Assembly (NCBI RefSeq): GCF_006438875.1
Contig: NZ_RCZH01000023.1
Span: 1-64,000 of the forward strand
Length of the DNA: 64,000 bases
DNA from: Flavobacterium pectinovorum
Lineage (GTDB): Bacteria; Bacteroidota; Bacteroidia; Flavobacteriales; Flavobacteriaceae
Direction of reading: 5' to 3'
The position numbers and the translations under genes were made by a program. Positions 54,304 to 63,533 of the stretch are shown here, piece after piece; position 1 is the stretch's first letter; each line of letters opens with the position of its first letter. The notes under the pieces are model-generated. The model was not told where the DNA came from, ran no database searches, and saw only the letters and a list, made by a program, of their open reading frames with translations.

Positions 54304-55317
54304 ATGTCTCAAAACAAGAATGCCTTAATACGGTACAAAACGATAGACAAATGTCTACAAAATAAATATCGGCAATGGACTTTGGAGGATTTGATCGAAT
54401 ATTGTTCTGAAGCTTTGTTTGAATATGAAGGTCGGGAAAATCCAATTAGCAAACGGACAATCCAAATGGATATTCAGCTGATGCGAAGTGAAAAACTGGG
54501 TTATAATGCGCCAATTGTCGTTTATGACAAGAAGTTCTATAAATATGAGGACGACGAGTTTACGATTACGGATATTCCGCTGACGGAAACGGATATGAAT
54601 GTTTTGACGGAAACGGTTTCGATGCTGAAGCAGTTTAAGGATTTTTCGCTGTTTAATGATGTATCGGATATTTTGCAGCGTTTGGAGGATAAAATCTATT
54701 CGGAGAAATCGCATACGAAGCCTGTTATTTATCTGGACAAAAACGAGGGTTTAAAGGGTTTGCATTATCTGGACGAGATTTATCAGGCGATTATCAAGAA
54801 GGTTGTTCTTGTGATTACTTATAAATCATTTAAATCGAAGGAGGAAAGTAAATTTCATTTTCATCCCTTTATTTTGAAGGAATTCAATAATCGTTGGTTT
54901 TTGATTGGAAAAACTAAGGGTTCTCAACCCATTACGAATTTGGCGCTGGACAGAATTATTGCGATCGATTACGATTTTAACCTTCCTTATATAGAGGAGG
55001 ATTTTGATGCTGAAGTCTATTACGAGAATATTATTGGCGTAACAGTAAATTCGGGTTTGAAACCCAGAAGAATTGAACTTTGGATTGATGCCACAAATGC
55101 ACCTTATGTTTTGACAAAACCGTTGCATCATACCCAAAGATTAATTCAGGAAAATGAAGACAATAGTGTTATTATTCATCTAATGATTTCTCCTAATTAT
55201 GAAATGGAACGTATTTTATTGGGTTTTGGTGACGGAATTGAGGTTTTGCGTCCTGAAAATCTTCGGAATCGGATGAAAAAAATCCTTCAGAAAGCGATTA
55301 CACGATATGAAGACTAA
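54304..55317 (+). CDS. WYL-domain transcription regulator
   Basis: 337 residues. N-terminal winged HTH (about 10-75: QNKYRQWTLEDLIEYCSEAL, ISKRTIQMDIQLMRSEKLGY), then a WYL domain (about 155-250: AIIKKVVLVITYKSF, FILKEFNNRWFLIGKTKG, LALDRIIAIDYDFNLPYIEE). WYL regulators sense nucleic-acid ligands or damage and regulate defence and repair genes. It is the obvious candidate regulator for palindromes P1-P6, though no such site precedes its own gene. Plus strand, in a group with the HD gene. Confidence 0.85.
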   Translation: MSQNKNALIRYKTIDKCLQNKYRQWTLEDLIEYCSEALFEYEGRENPISKRTIQMDIQLMRSEKLGYNAPIVVYDKKFYKYEDDEFTITDIPLTETDMNVLTETVSMLKQFKDFSLFNDVSDILQRLEDKIYSEKSHTKPVIYLDKNEGLKGLHYLDEIYQAIIKKVVLVITYKSFKSKEESKFHFHPFILKEFNNRWFLIGKTKGSQPITNLALDRIIAIDYDFNLPYIEEDFDAEVYYENIIGVTVNSGLKPRRIELWIDATNAPYVLTKPLHHTQRLIQENEDNSVIIHLMISPNYEMERILLGFGDGIEVLRPENLRNRMKKILQKAITRYED

Positions 55318-55513
55318 AGTTTATTCGCACTTTATTATATCTTTTTTTACATAAAGAAGAATTTTAGTCCGTTTTAGATACGTAAAACTTTTTTTAAGTC
55401 TTAAAATTTGTTAAAATCAAAAAAAAGAATAGTATATTTCAATTAAAAATTAACCGTAAACCCCTATAATTCAGAGGAATTTTTTAAATAACCAAAAATT
55501 TATGATAAAATAA

Positions 55514-55545
55514 TATGCATGCATAGTATTTTTTGATTATATTTG
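55514..55545 (+). promoter_or_regulatory. marR promoter with TATGCATGCATA operator
   Basis: Perfect palindrome TATGCATGCATA at 55514-55525, then -7 box TATATTTG at 55538-55545; the ATG is at 55564. The palindrome sits over the -33 zone, as expected for MarR autoregulation. Confidence 0.65.
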
Positions 55546-55563
55546 AAATCGATATAGTTACAT

Positions 55564-56022
55564 ATGAAAGACAAAACAATAGATTATATTTTGAGAGCTA
55601 CATGGCAAGCCGTATCAAGAATGTATAACGAGGAAGCTGCTAAATACGATGCTACAATGGCGACGGGATTTGCACTTTTGAGTATTGATAAGGAAGATGG
55701 GACTCCATCGACGGCTTTAGGCCCAAGAATGGGTATGGAAGCTACAAGTCTTACAAGAACCTTGAAATCAATGGAAGACAAAGGTTTGATTGTTCGCAAA
55801 AAAAACCCAAGTGATGGTCGCGGTGTCTTAATCTACCTGACGGAATTTGGAAAAGAAAAAAGAGAATTATCTAAGAATACAGTTTTGAAATTTAATGAGA
55901 CGGTTAGAAAACATGTTTCGGATGAAAAAATGAAACATTTTATCGAGGTTTCGGAAATCATAAATGAACTTATTCACGATAAAAACATATTTAATCAAAC
56001 AGAAAAAACAGGAAATGAATAA
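55564..56022 (+). CDS. MarR-family regulator
   Basis: 152 residues. wHTH (about 50-95: PSTALGPRMGMEATSLTRTL, MEDKGLIVRKKNPSDGRGVL with the wing DGRG) and helical dimerisation ends. Sits first in the beta-oxidation cluster, 51 nt before fadB, and carries a putative operator upstream of itself. Probably represses the cluster in response to acyl-CoA or fatty acids; effector inferred. Confidence 0.88.
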   Translation: MKDKTIDYILRATWQAVSRMYNEEAAKYDATMATGFALLSIDKEDGTPSTALGPRMGMEATSLTRTLKSMEDKGLIVRKKNPSDGRGVLIYLTEFGKEKRELSKNTVLKFNETVRKHVSDEKMKHFIEVSEIINELIHDKNIFNQTEKTGNE

Positions 56023-56073
56023 CCTTATTTATTAAGGAGTTTCAAATTCAAATAAAAACAAACATTAACAAAT

Positions 56074-58464
56074 ATGAAACGCACAATTAAAAAAGTTGCT
56101 GTAATTGGATCCGGAATTATGGGTTCAGGAATAGCTTGTCATTTTGCCAATATTGGTGTTGAAGTTTTATTGCTTGACATTGTACCACGCGAGTTGACAG
56201 AAGCTGAAACTAAAAAAGGATTAACGCTTGAAAGTAAAGTTGTTCGCAACCGTGTAGTAAATGAGCACTTGGCGAATTCATTAAAATCGAAACCATCTCC
56301 TATTTACAGTCAAAAATTCGCAAACAGAATTACGACTGGAAATACGACTGATGATATGGCAAAAATTGCTAATGTTGACTGGATTATTGAAGTTGTTGTA
56401 GAACGTCTTGACATTAAAAAACTGGTTTTTGAACAAATCGAGAAATTCCGTAAACCGGGAACTTTGGTTACTTCTAACACTTCTGGTATTCCAATTCATT
56501 TTATGAGCGAAGGTAGAAGCGAAGATTTTCAACAACACTTCTGCGGAACTCACTTTTTTAACCCTGCGCGTTACTTAAAATTATTTGAAATTATTCCTGG
56601 TCCAAAAACGGCAACTGAAGTATTGGATTTCTTAAACGAATACGGTTCTAAATTTTTAGGAAAAACTTCGGTTGTTGCCAAAGATACTCCGGCGTTTATT
56701 GGAAACAGAATTGGTATTTACGGTATTCAGAGTTTATTCCATTTGGTAAAAGAAATGGGATTAACGATTGAAGAAGTTGATAAATTGACTGGTCCGGTAA
56801 TTGGTCGTCCAAAATCGGCTACTTTCCGTACTGTTGACGTTGTTGGTTTGGATACTTTGGTACACGTTGCCAATGGTATTTATGAAAACTGCCCAACGGA
56901 TGAACAACACGAATTGTTTAAACTTCCTGATTTCATCACCAAAATGATGGAAAATAATTGGTTAGGAAGCAAAACCGGACAAGGTTTCTACAAAAAAGTA
57001 GACAAAGATATTCTTACTCTTGACTTAGATACATTAGAATATCGTGCTGCTAAAAAAGCAAATTTTGCTACACTTGAACTAACAAAAACTATCGATAAAC
57101 CTATCAATCGTTTTAAAGTTCTTGTGAAAGGAAAAGATAAAGCAGGAGAATTCTACCGTAAGAGTTTCGCCGGAATGTTTGCTTATGTGTCAAACAGAAT
57201 TCCTGAAATCTCAGACGAATTATATAAAATTGATGATGCGATGAAAGCCGGTTTCGGATGGGAAAATGGTCCTTTCGAAATCTGGGACGCGATTGGTGTT
57301 GCCAACGGAATCGAAATCATGAAAGCAGAAGGTCTTGAGCCTGCTGCATGGGTTAACGAAATGTTGGCTTCCGGAAGTGAGAGTTTCTATTCTGTTAAAG
57401 AAGGAGCTACTTATTTCTATAACATTCCAACAAAATCTCAAGTAAAAGTTCCTGGACAAGATTCATTCATTATTCTGAACAACATTCGCGAAAGCAAAAA
57501 AGTTTGGAGCAATAGTGGTGCAATCATTCAGGATTTAGGAGATGGAATTTTGAACTTAGAATTCCAATCTAAAATGAATACGATTGGTGGCGATGTACTT
57601 CAGGCTATCAATAAAGCAATTGACTTATCTGAAAAAGAATATCAAGGTTTAGTCATTGGAAACCAGGCAGCGAATTTCTCTGTTGGAGCTAATATCGGAA
57701 TGATTTTCATGATGGCAGTTGAGCAGGAATATGACGAGTTGAACATGGCTATCAAAATGTTCCAGGACACTATGATGCGCGTTCGTTACTCTTCTATCCC
57801 AGTTGTTGTTGCCCCTCACGGAATGACTTTTGGAGGTGGATGCGAAATGAGCTTACACGCTGATAAAGTGGTTGCTGCTGCAGAAACTTACATGGGATTA
57901 GTTGAATTTGGTGTTGGTGTACTTCCTGGTGGTGGTGGATCTAAAGAAATGGCTTTGAGAGCATCTGATTTATTCCATAAAAACGATGTGGAATTAAATG
58001 TTCTTCAAGAGTATTTCTTGACTATTGCTATGGCTAAAGTATCGACTTCGGCTTACGAAGCTTTTGATAATGGACTTCTTCAACATGGTAAAGATATTGT
58101 AGTTGTAAATAAAGATCGTCAGATCGCTGAAGCTAAAAAACATGCGTTGTTAATGGCAGAAGCTGGTTATACTCAACCGATAAGAAGAACTGATGTGAAA
58201 GTATTAGGAAAGCAAGCTCTTGGAATGTTCTTAGTTGGAACAGATCAAATGGAAGCTGGAAAATACATTTCTGAACACGATAAAAAAATCGCTAACAAAC
58301 TGGCTTACGTAATGGCTGGTGGTGATTTATCTGAAGCGACTTTAGTATCTGAACAATATTTATTAGATATCGAACGTGAAGCTTTCTTGAGTTTATGTAC
58401 AGAACGCAAGACTTTAGAGAGAATCCAATATATGTTAACTAAAGGGAAACCACTTCGTAATTAG
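56074..58464 (+). CDS. fadB: 3-hydroxyacyl-CoA dehydrogenase / enoyl-CoA hydratase fusion
   Basis: 796 residues with the NAD-binding dehydrogenase first (GSGIMGSGIACHFANIGVEV, HFFNPARYLKLFEIIPGP, DTPAFIGNRIGIYG) and the crotonase domain at the C-terminal side (VAPHGMTFGGGCEMSLHAD, EFGVGVLPGGGGSKEMALRA). This order, opposite to E. coli FadB, is usual in Bacteroidota. Catalyses hydration and oxidation steps of beta-oxidation. Second gene of the cluster. Confidence 0.93.
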   Translation: MKRTIKKVAVIGSGIMGSGIACHFANIGVEVLLLDIVPRELTEAETKKGLTLESKVVRNRVVNEHLANSLKSKPSPIYSQKFANRITTGNTTDDMAKIANVDWIIEVVVERLDIKKLVFEQIEKFRKPGTLVTSNTSGIPIHFMSEGRSEDFQQHFCGTHFFNPARYLKLFEIIPGPKTATEVLDFLNEYGSKFLGKTSVVAKDTPAFIGNRIGIYGIQSLFHLVKEMGLTIEEVDKLTGPVIGRPKSATFRTVDVVGLDTLVHVANGIYENCPTDEQHELFKLPDFITKMMENNWLGSKTGQGFYKKVDKDILTLDLDTLEYRAAKKANFATLELTKTIDKPINRFKVLVKGKDKAGEFYRKSFAGMFAYVSNRIPEISDELYKIDDAMKAGFGWENGPFEIWDAIGVANGIEIMKAEGLEPAAWVNEMLASGSESFYSVKEGATYFYNIPTKSQVKVPGQDSFIILNNIRESKKVWSNSGAIIQDLGDGILNLEFQSKMNTIGGDVLQAINKAIDLSEKEYQGLVIGNQAANFSVGANIGMIFMMAVEQEYDELNMAIKMFQDTMMRVRYSSIPVVVAPHGMTFGGGCEMSLHADKVVAAAETYMGLVEFGVGVLPGGGGSKEMALRASDLFHKNDVELNVLQEYFLTIAMAKVSTSAYEAFDNGLLQHGKDIVVVNKDRQIAEAKKHALLMAEAGYTQPIRRTDVKVLGKQALGMFLVGTDQMEAGKYISEHDKKIANKLAYVMAGGDLSEATLVSEQYLLDIEREAFLSLCTERKTLERIQYMLTKGKPLRN

Positions 58465-58485
58465 AAAATAGAATGAAGAAGTGAA

Positions 58486-58558
58486 AAGAAGAAAGATGCA
58501 AGAAGCAAGATTTCAAAATTAAGTTTTGTCTTGTTTCTTGCCTCTTGCCTCTCCTCGA
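58486..58558. repeat. GATGCAAGAAGCAAGA inverted repeat
   Basis: AAGATGCAAGAAGCAAGATT faces CTTGTTTCTTGCCTCTTGCC within the fadB-fadA gap. Confidence 0.65.
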
Positions 58559-58589
58559 TCTTCTAATAAATCTTAAAAAAACAAAACAA

Positions 58590-59771
58590 ATGAAAACAGC
58601 ATATATAGTAAAAGCTTACCGTACTGCGGTAGGAAAAGCACCAAAAGGAGTTTTTAGATTTAAAAGACCTGATGAATTAGCTGCAGAAACCATTCAGTTT
58701 ATGATGGATGAACTGCCTGATTTTGACAAAAAACGTATCGATGACGTTATGGTAGGAAATGCCATGCCGGAAGCAGAACAAGGTCTGAACGTTGGACGTT
58801 TAATCTCTCTTATGGGATTAAAAGTTGAAGATGTTCCGGGTGTAACCGTAAACCGTTATTGCGCATCTGGACTTGAAACTATCGGGATGGCGACTGCTAA
58901 AATCCAATCTGGAATGGCGGATTGTATTATCGCCGGTGGTGCCGAAAGTATGAGTTTTATTCCGATGGGAGGTTACAAACCAACTCCGGATTATAAAGTT
59001 GCAGCTGCAGGTCACGAAGATTATTACTGGGGAATGGGTTTGACCGCTGAAGCGGTTGCCAACCAATATAAAATCTCAAGAGAAGATCAGGATGAGTTTG
59101 CTTACAACTCTCATATGAAAGCCTTGAAAGCACAAGCTGAAGGTAAATTCGACAAACAAATCGTTCCGATTACTGTTGAGCAGACTTTCGTCAATGAAAA
59201 CGGTAAAAAAGAAACTAAATCATACGTTGTAAAACAAGACGAAGGGCCACGTGCTGGAACATCTGTTGCCGCATTGTCAGGATTAAGACCTGTTTTTGCT
59301 GCTGACGGAAGTGTAACTGCAGGTAACTCTTCTCAAATGAGTGATGGTGCTGCTTTTGTTTTAATCATGAGCGAGGATATGGTGAAAGAATTAAATCTTG
59401 AACCAATTGCAAGATTGGTAAACTTTGCTTCTTCTGGTGTTGAGCCAAGAATCATGGGTATCGGTCCTGTAAAAGCAATTCCGAAAGCATTGAAACAAGC
59501 GGGTCTTGAATTGAAAGATATTGACTTGGTGGAATTAAACGAGGCATTTGCTTCTCAATCATTAGCTGTAATTCGTGAATTAGGTTTAAATCCTGATATC
59601 GTAAACGTAAACGGTGGAGCTATCGCTTTAGGTCACCCTCTGGGATGTACCGGAGCTAAACTTTCTGTTCAGTTATTCGACGAAATGAAACGCCGAGGCA
59701 GTAAATACGGAATCGTTTCTATGTGTGTGGGAACTGGTCAGGGTTCTGCGGGGATTTATGAGGTTCTTTAG
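58590..59771 (+). CDS. fadA: Acetyl-CoA acyltransferase (thiolase)
   Basis: 393 residues from MKTAYIVKAYRTAVGKAP (the frame opens at 58545 but this is the family start). Thiolase signatures: NRYCASGLE (active Cys), AGGAESMS, GGAIALGHPLGCTGAK and CVGTGQGSAG. Performs the last step of beta-oxidation, 125 nt after fadB with a repeat between. Confidence 0.95.
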   Translation: MKTAYIVKAYRTAVGKAPKGVFRFKRPDELAAETIQFMMDELPDFDKKRIDDVMVGNAMPEAEQGLNVGRLISLMGLKVEDVPGVTVNRYCASGLETIGMATAKIQSGMADCIIAGGAESMSFIPMGGYKPTPDYKVAAAGHEDYYWGMGLTAEAVANQYKISREDQDEFAYNSHMKALKAQAEGKFDKQIVPITVEQTFVNENGKKETKSYVVKQDEGPRAGTSVAALSGLRPVFAADGSVTAGNSSQMSDGAAFVLIMSEDMVKELNLEPIARLVNFASSGVEPRIMGIGPVKAIPKALKQAGLELKDIDLVELNEAFASQSLAVIRELGLNPDIVNVNGGAIALGHPLGCTGAKLSVQLFDEMKRRGSKYGIVSMCVGTGQGSAGIYEVL

Positions 59772-59903
59772 GAGAGAAAATAGAGGAAAGAAGCAAGAAG
59801 CAAGACTTAATTTTGGAATGAAGTATAGATTCTGGAAACAAAACCTTAAAAAGTAGTAAAAAACTTACTTTAAATTTTTATTTCTTATCTTGCCTCAAAA
59901 AAC

Positions 59904-60269
59904 ATGAGACACAATTTTAAGAATTTGAAAATTTGGATTTTAGCTATGGAAATTACAAATGATATCTATAGACTAACCGCCACTTTTCCAAAATCAGAAA
60001 TTTATAGTTTGGTAAATCAAATGAATCGATGTTCTGTTTCAATGCCTTCAAATATTGCTGAAGGATCAAACAGAGGAAATAAACATTTTCAACACTATTT
60101 GAATATCAGTTTAGGTTCGTCATTTGAATTGCAAACACAATTGTTAATAGCTTGTCAAAATGACTATCTAACAAAAGAAAAAACAGAAAAATTAGAAAAC
60201 AAAATAATTGAATTTCAAAAGATGACCACAGGCTTCATCAACAAGTTAGACAACAATCTTTCTTCTTGA
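59904..60269 (+). CDS. Four-helix-bundle protein (S23 / 23S IVP family)
   Basis: 121 residues, MRHNFKNLKIWILAMEITND, MPSNIAEGSNRGNKHFQHYL: the hallmark NIAEG of the S23 four-helix-bundle family first seen in intervening sequences of 23S rRNA. Function unknown, perhaps nucleic-acid binding. It interrupts the fad cluster and is flanked by the GCAAGA repeats (about 59785 and 60257, in opposite senses). Confidence 0.88.
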   Translation: MRHNFKNLKIWILAMEITNDIYRLTATFPKSEIYSLVNQMNRCSVSMPSNIAEGSNRGNKHFQHYLNISLGSSFELQTQLLIACQNDYLTKEKTEKLENKIIEFQKMTTGFINKLDNNLSS

Positions 60270-60310
60270 CTCTTGCATCTTAATTTAAAAACATACAAAA
60301 AACAAAAGCA

Positions 60311-62116
60311 ATGGCAGATACAATCGAAAAAAACGTAACCCGTGGTGGTCAGTTTTTAGTTAAAGAAACAAAGTGCGAAGATATCTTTACACCAGAAGAT
60401 TTTTCGGAAGAGCAGTTAATGATGCGTGACTCTGTAAAAGAGTTCGTCGACAAAGAATTATGGGCACATAAAGATCGTTTCGAGAAGAAAGATTACGCTT
60501 ATACAGAAGCTTCTATGCGTAAAGCGGGTGAACTTGGACTTCTTGGAGTTGCAGTTCCTGAGGAATACGGCGGATTAGGAATGGGATTCGTATCTACGAT
60601 GTTAGTTTGCGATTACATTTCTGGAGCAACAGGATCTTTCTCAACTGCTTTTGGTGCTCATACAGGAATTGGAACTATGCCAATTACTCTTTATGGTACT
60701 GAAGAACAAAAGAAAAAATACGTTCCTAAATTAGCTACCGGAGAATGGTTTGGAGCTTATTGCTTGACTGAACCAGGCGCAGGATCTGATGCTAACTCAG
60801 GAAAAACTAAAGCTGTTTTATCTGAAGATGGAAAATACTACTCTATCACAGGACAAAAAATGTGGATTTCGAATGCAGGTTTCTGTAGCGTTTTCATCGT
60901 TTTTGCCCGTATTGGAGACGATAAAAATATTACAGGTTTCATCGTAGAAAACGATCCATCAAACGGAATTTCTATGAATGAAGAAGAGCATAAATTAGGA
61001 ATCCGTGCATCTTCTACACGTCAGGTTTTCTTCAACGATACTAAAGTTCCTGTTGAAAACATGTTGTCTGAAAGAGGAAACGGTTTCAAAATTGCAATGA
61101 ATGCTCTTAACGTTGGTCGTATTAAATTGGCTGCGGCTTGTTTAGATGCGCAACGTAGAGTTACTACAAATGCAGTTAAATATGCTAACGAAAGAATTCA
61201 GTTTAATACTGCAATTTCTTCTTTTGGAGCAATCCGTTCTAAACTAGCTGAAATGGCAACTAATGCTTACGCTGGTGAAAGTGCTTCTTACCGTGCTGCA
61301 AAAGATATCGAAGACAGAATTGCTGCTCGTGAAGCGGAAGGAACTACGCATCAGGAAGCTGAATTGAAAGGTGTTGAAGAATATGCTATCGAATGTTCTA
61401 TCTTGAAAGTAGCAGTTTCTGAAGACGTACAAGCGTGTGCTGACGAAGGAATTCAGATTTTTGGTGGAATGGGATTCTCTGAAGACACTCCAATGGAAAG
61501 TGCCTGGAGAGATGCCCGTATCGCTAGAATCTACGAAGGAACAAACGAAATCAACAGAATGCTTTCTGTAGGGATGTTGATTAAAAAAGCTATGAAAGGT
61601 CACGTTGATTTATTAGGACCAGCAATGAAAGTTTCTGAAGAATTAATGGGAATTCCATCTTTTGATACTCCTGATTTCTCTGAATTATTTGCTGAAGAAA
61701 AAGGAATTGTTGCAAACCTTAAGAAAGTTTTCTTAATGGTTGCCGGTAGCGCTGTTCAAAAATACGGACCGGATTTAGATGCTCACCAACAGTTATTAAT
61801 GGCTGCTTCTGATATCTTAATCGAAATCTATATGGCTGAAAGTACTATCCTTAGAACTGAAAAATTAGCCAAAAATCAAGGTGAAGCTAAAGTACAAGAG
61901 CAAATTGCTATGGCAAAATTATACTTATACAAAGCTGTAGATATCGTTAACTCAAGAGGAAAAGAGGGAATTATTTCTTTTGCAGAAGGAGACGAACAAC
62001 GTATGATGTTAATGGGATTGAAACGTTTCACAAAATACACAAACAATCCAAATGTTGTAGCCTTAAGAGAGGTTATTACATCTAAATTAGTTGCAGAAAA
62101 CGAATACTGCTTCTAA
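60311..62116 (+). CDS. Acyl-CoA dehydrogenase
   Basis: 601 residues. Full FAD-dependent acyl-CoA dehydrogenase: GVAVPEEYGGLGMGFVS, CLTEPGAGSDANSGKT, KMWISNAGFCSVFIVFARIG, GIRASSTRQVFF, and the late IARIYEGTNEINRMLSVGML with the catalytic Glu. A ~150-residue C-terminal extension matches the long (VLCAD/AidB-like) types. First step of beta-oxidation. Last gene of the cluster; terminator follows. Confidence 0.94.
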   Translation: MADTIEKNVTRGGQFLVKETKCEDIFTPEDFSEEQLMMRDSVKEFVDKELWAHKDRFEKKDYAYTEASMRKAGELGLLGVAVPEEYGGLGMGFVSTMLVCDYISGATGSFSTAFGAHTGIGTMPITLYGTEEQKKKYVPKLATGEWFGAYCLTEPGAGSDANSGKTKAVLSEDGKYYSITGQKMWISNAGFCSVFIVFARIGDDKNITGFIVENDPSNGISMNEEEHKLGIRASSTRQVFFNDTKVPVENMLSERGNGFKIAMNALNVGRIKLAAACLDAQRRVTTNAVKYANERIQFNTAISSFGAIRSKLAEMATNAYAGESASYRAAKDIEDRIAAREAEGTTHQEAELKGVEEYAIECSILKVAVSEDVQACADEGIQIFGGMGFSEDTPMESAWRDARIARIYEGTNEINRMLSVGMLIKKAMKGHVDLLGPAMKVSEELMGIPSFDTPDFSELFAEEKGIVANLKKVFLMVAGSAVQKYGPDLDAHQQLLMAASDILIEIYMAESTILRTEKLAKNQGEAKVQEQIAMAKLYLYKAVDIVNSRGKEGIISFAEGDEQRMMLMGLKRFTKYTNNPNVVALREVITSKLVAENEYCF

Positions 62117-62150
62117 TATAAAAATAGTTTTTAGCTTTTAATTTGTTTAA

Positions 62151-62190
62151 ACCCGCACTAATCCGAAACAGTGCGGGTTTATTTTTTCAA
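62151..62190 (+). terminator. Terminator of the fad cluster
   Basis: AACCCGCACT / AGTGCGGGTT stem with TTATTTTTTC downstream. Confidence 0.9.
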
Positions 62191-62195
62191 AAAAT

Positions 62196-62262
62196 TATTG
62201 ACACAGATTATAGGATTAGCACAGATTTTTTTAATCATTTTAATCTTGTAATCTGTGCGTTT
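62196..62262. repeat. CACAGATT palindromic repeat, second copy
   Basis: TTGACACAGATTATAGGATT, CACAGATTTTTTTAATC and TTAATCTTGTAATCTGTG; same family as 3060-3158. The rest of the gap to 62365 shows no clear element. Confidence 0.6.
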
Positions 62263-62365
62263 TTTTAAGCATATAACATTTTGAGTTTTAATTTAAAAAA
62301 AGATAGTAAACTTTCAATCCTAATGTTTTATATTTAGCATTCTAAAAACTCAAAAAAAACATACG

Positions 62366-63460
62366 ATGAAACAAATTAACCTTATTGCTTTGTTTTTATT
62401 GTGTTTATGTACCACAAATATATTCGCACAAAAAAATAAAAAAATGGACATTATTGCTTATTACACTGGCGATGACAAACTAATTAATGAATATGAGGTA
62501 AATAAACTGAACCAAATTATCTTTAGTTTCTGTCATTTAAAAGAGGGAAAACTGAGCGTTGATTCTCCTAAAGATTCAACTACTATTAAATATTTGGTTT
62601 CTTTAAAAGCTTCAAATCCGCAGCTAAAAATTATTCTTTCTCTTGGTGGCTGGGGCGGTTGCGAACCTTGTTCTGCTGCTTTTTCTACTGCTGAAGGAAG
62701 ATTAACTTTTGCTAAATCTGTAAAGGAAGTTAGTAATTATTTTAAAGTAGATGGTTTAGATTTAGATTGGGAATATCCTGCAATTGAGGGACTGCCAGGA
62801 CATTTATACCAAGCTGCTGACAAACCAAATTTTACAGAATTAATTAAAATTCTGCGTTCTACTTTAGGTAAAAAATACGAATTAAGTTTTGCGGCCGGAG
62901 GTTTTCAAAAATACTTAGACGAATCTATCGATTGGAAAGTTGTCGCGCCATTAGTAAATCGTATCAATATTATGAGTTACGATTTGGTTAACGGTTATTC
63001 TAAAGTTACAGGACATCATACTCCATTATACAGCACAAACGAAAAAGAAGAATCTACCGATAAAGCCGTTACCTTTTTGCTAAAACAAGGAGTTCCTGCT
63101 GAAAAATTAATTATTGGAGGTGCGTTTTATACGAGAACATGGAAAAATGTAGAAAATGTAAACAATGGTCTATACCAAGCAGGCGAACATATTCCTGGTG
63201 TTGATTTTAAAAATTTCACAACTACTTATACAGAAGCAAATGGTTGGAAATATTTTTGGGATGATAAAGCGAAAGCGCCTTATTGGTACAATGAAAAAGA
63301 AAAAACATTCGCAACCGGAGATGATTTAGCTTCTATAAAAGCAAAAACAGAATATGTAAAAGCTAAAAAATTAGGTGGAATTATGTTCTGGGAACTTACA
63401 TTAGATAGTCCACGAAACGGAATGGTAAATGCTATTTATGAGGTTAAAACCGCTAAATAA
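62366..63460 (+). CDS. Glycoside hydrolase family 18 (chitinase-like)
   Basis: 364 residues. Signal peptide MKQINLIALFLLCLCTTNIF ending FAQ. GH18 barrel: ILSLGGWGG (about 90-98) and the catalytic DGLDLDWEYP with acid Glu136; later INIMSYDLVNG and GGIMFWELTLDSP. Should cleave chitin or chitooligosaccharides, or other N-acetylglucosamine glycans, outside the cytoplasm. No carbohydrate-binding module or sorting domain, so probably periplasmic. Own terminator. Confidence 0.93.
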   Translation: MKQINLIALFLLCLCTTNIFAQKNKKMDIIAYYTGDDKLINEYEVNKLNQIIFSFCHLKEGKLSVDSPKDSTTIKYLVSLKASNPQLKIILSLGGWGGCEPCSAAFSTAEGRLTFAKSVKEVSNYFKVDGLDLDWEYPAIEGLPGHLYQAADKPNFTELIKILRSTLGKKYELSFAAGGFQKYLDESIDWKVVAPLVNRINIMSYDLVNGYSKVTGHHTPLYSTNEKEESTDKAVTFLLKQGVPAEKLIIGGAFYTRTWKNVENVNNGLYQAGEHIPGVDFKNFTTTYTEANGWKYFWDDKAKAPYWYNEKEKTFATGDDLASIKAKTEYVKAKKLGGIMFWELTLDSPRNGMVNAIYEVKTAK

Positions 63461-63480
63461 TCTTTTTATAAAGCAATAAT

Positions 63481-63519
63481 AAAACGGGAGCCTTTCAAGA
63501 AAAACTCCCGTTTTATTTG
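63481..63519. terminator. Bidirectional terminator
   Basis: AAAACGGGAG / CTCCCGTTTT stem, A and T runs on both sides, between convergent genes. Confidence 0.88.
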
Positions 63520-63533
63520 ATATCAAACTTAAA

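Noticed and set aside
30000..55000. Prophage as the source of the T4-like repair genes and tRNA array
   Set aside because: No capsid, tail, terminase or integrase gene is present in the region.
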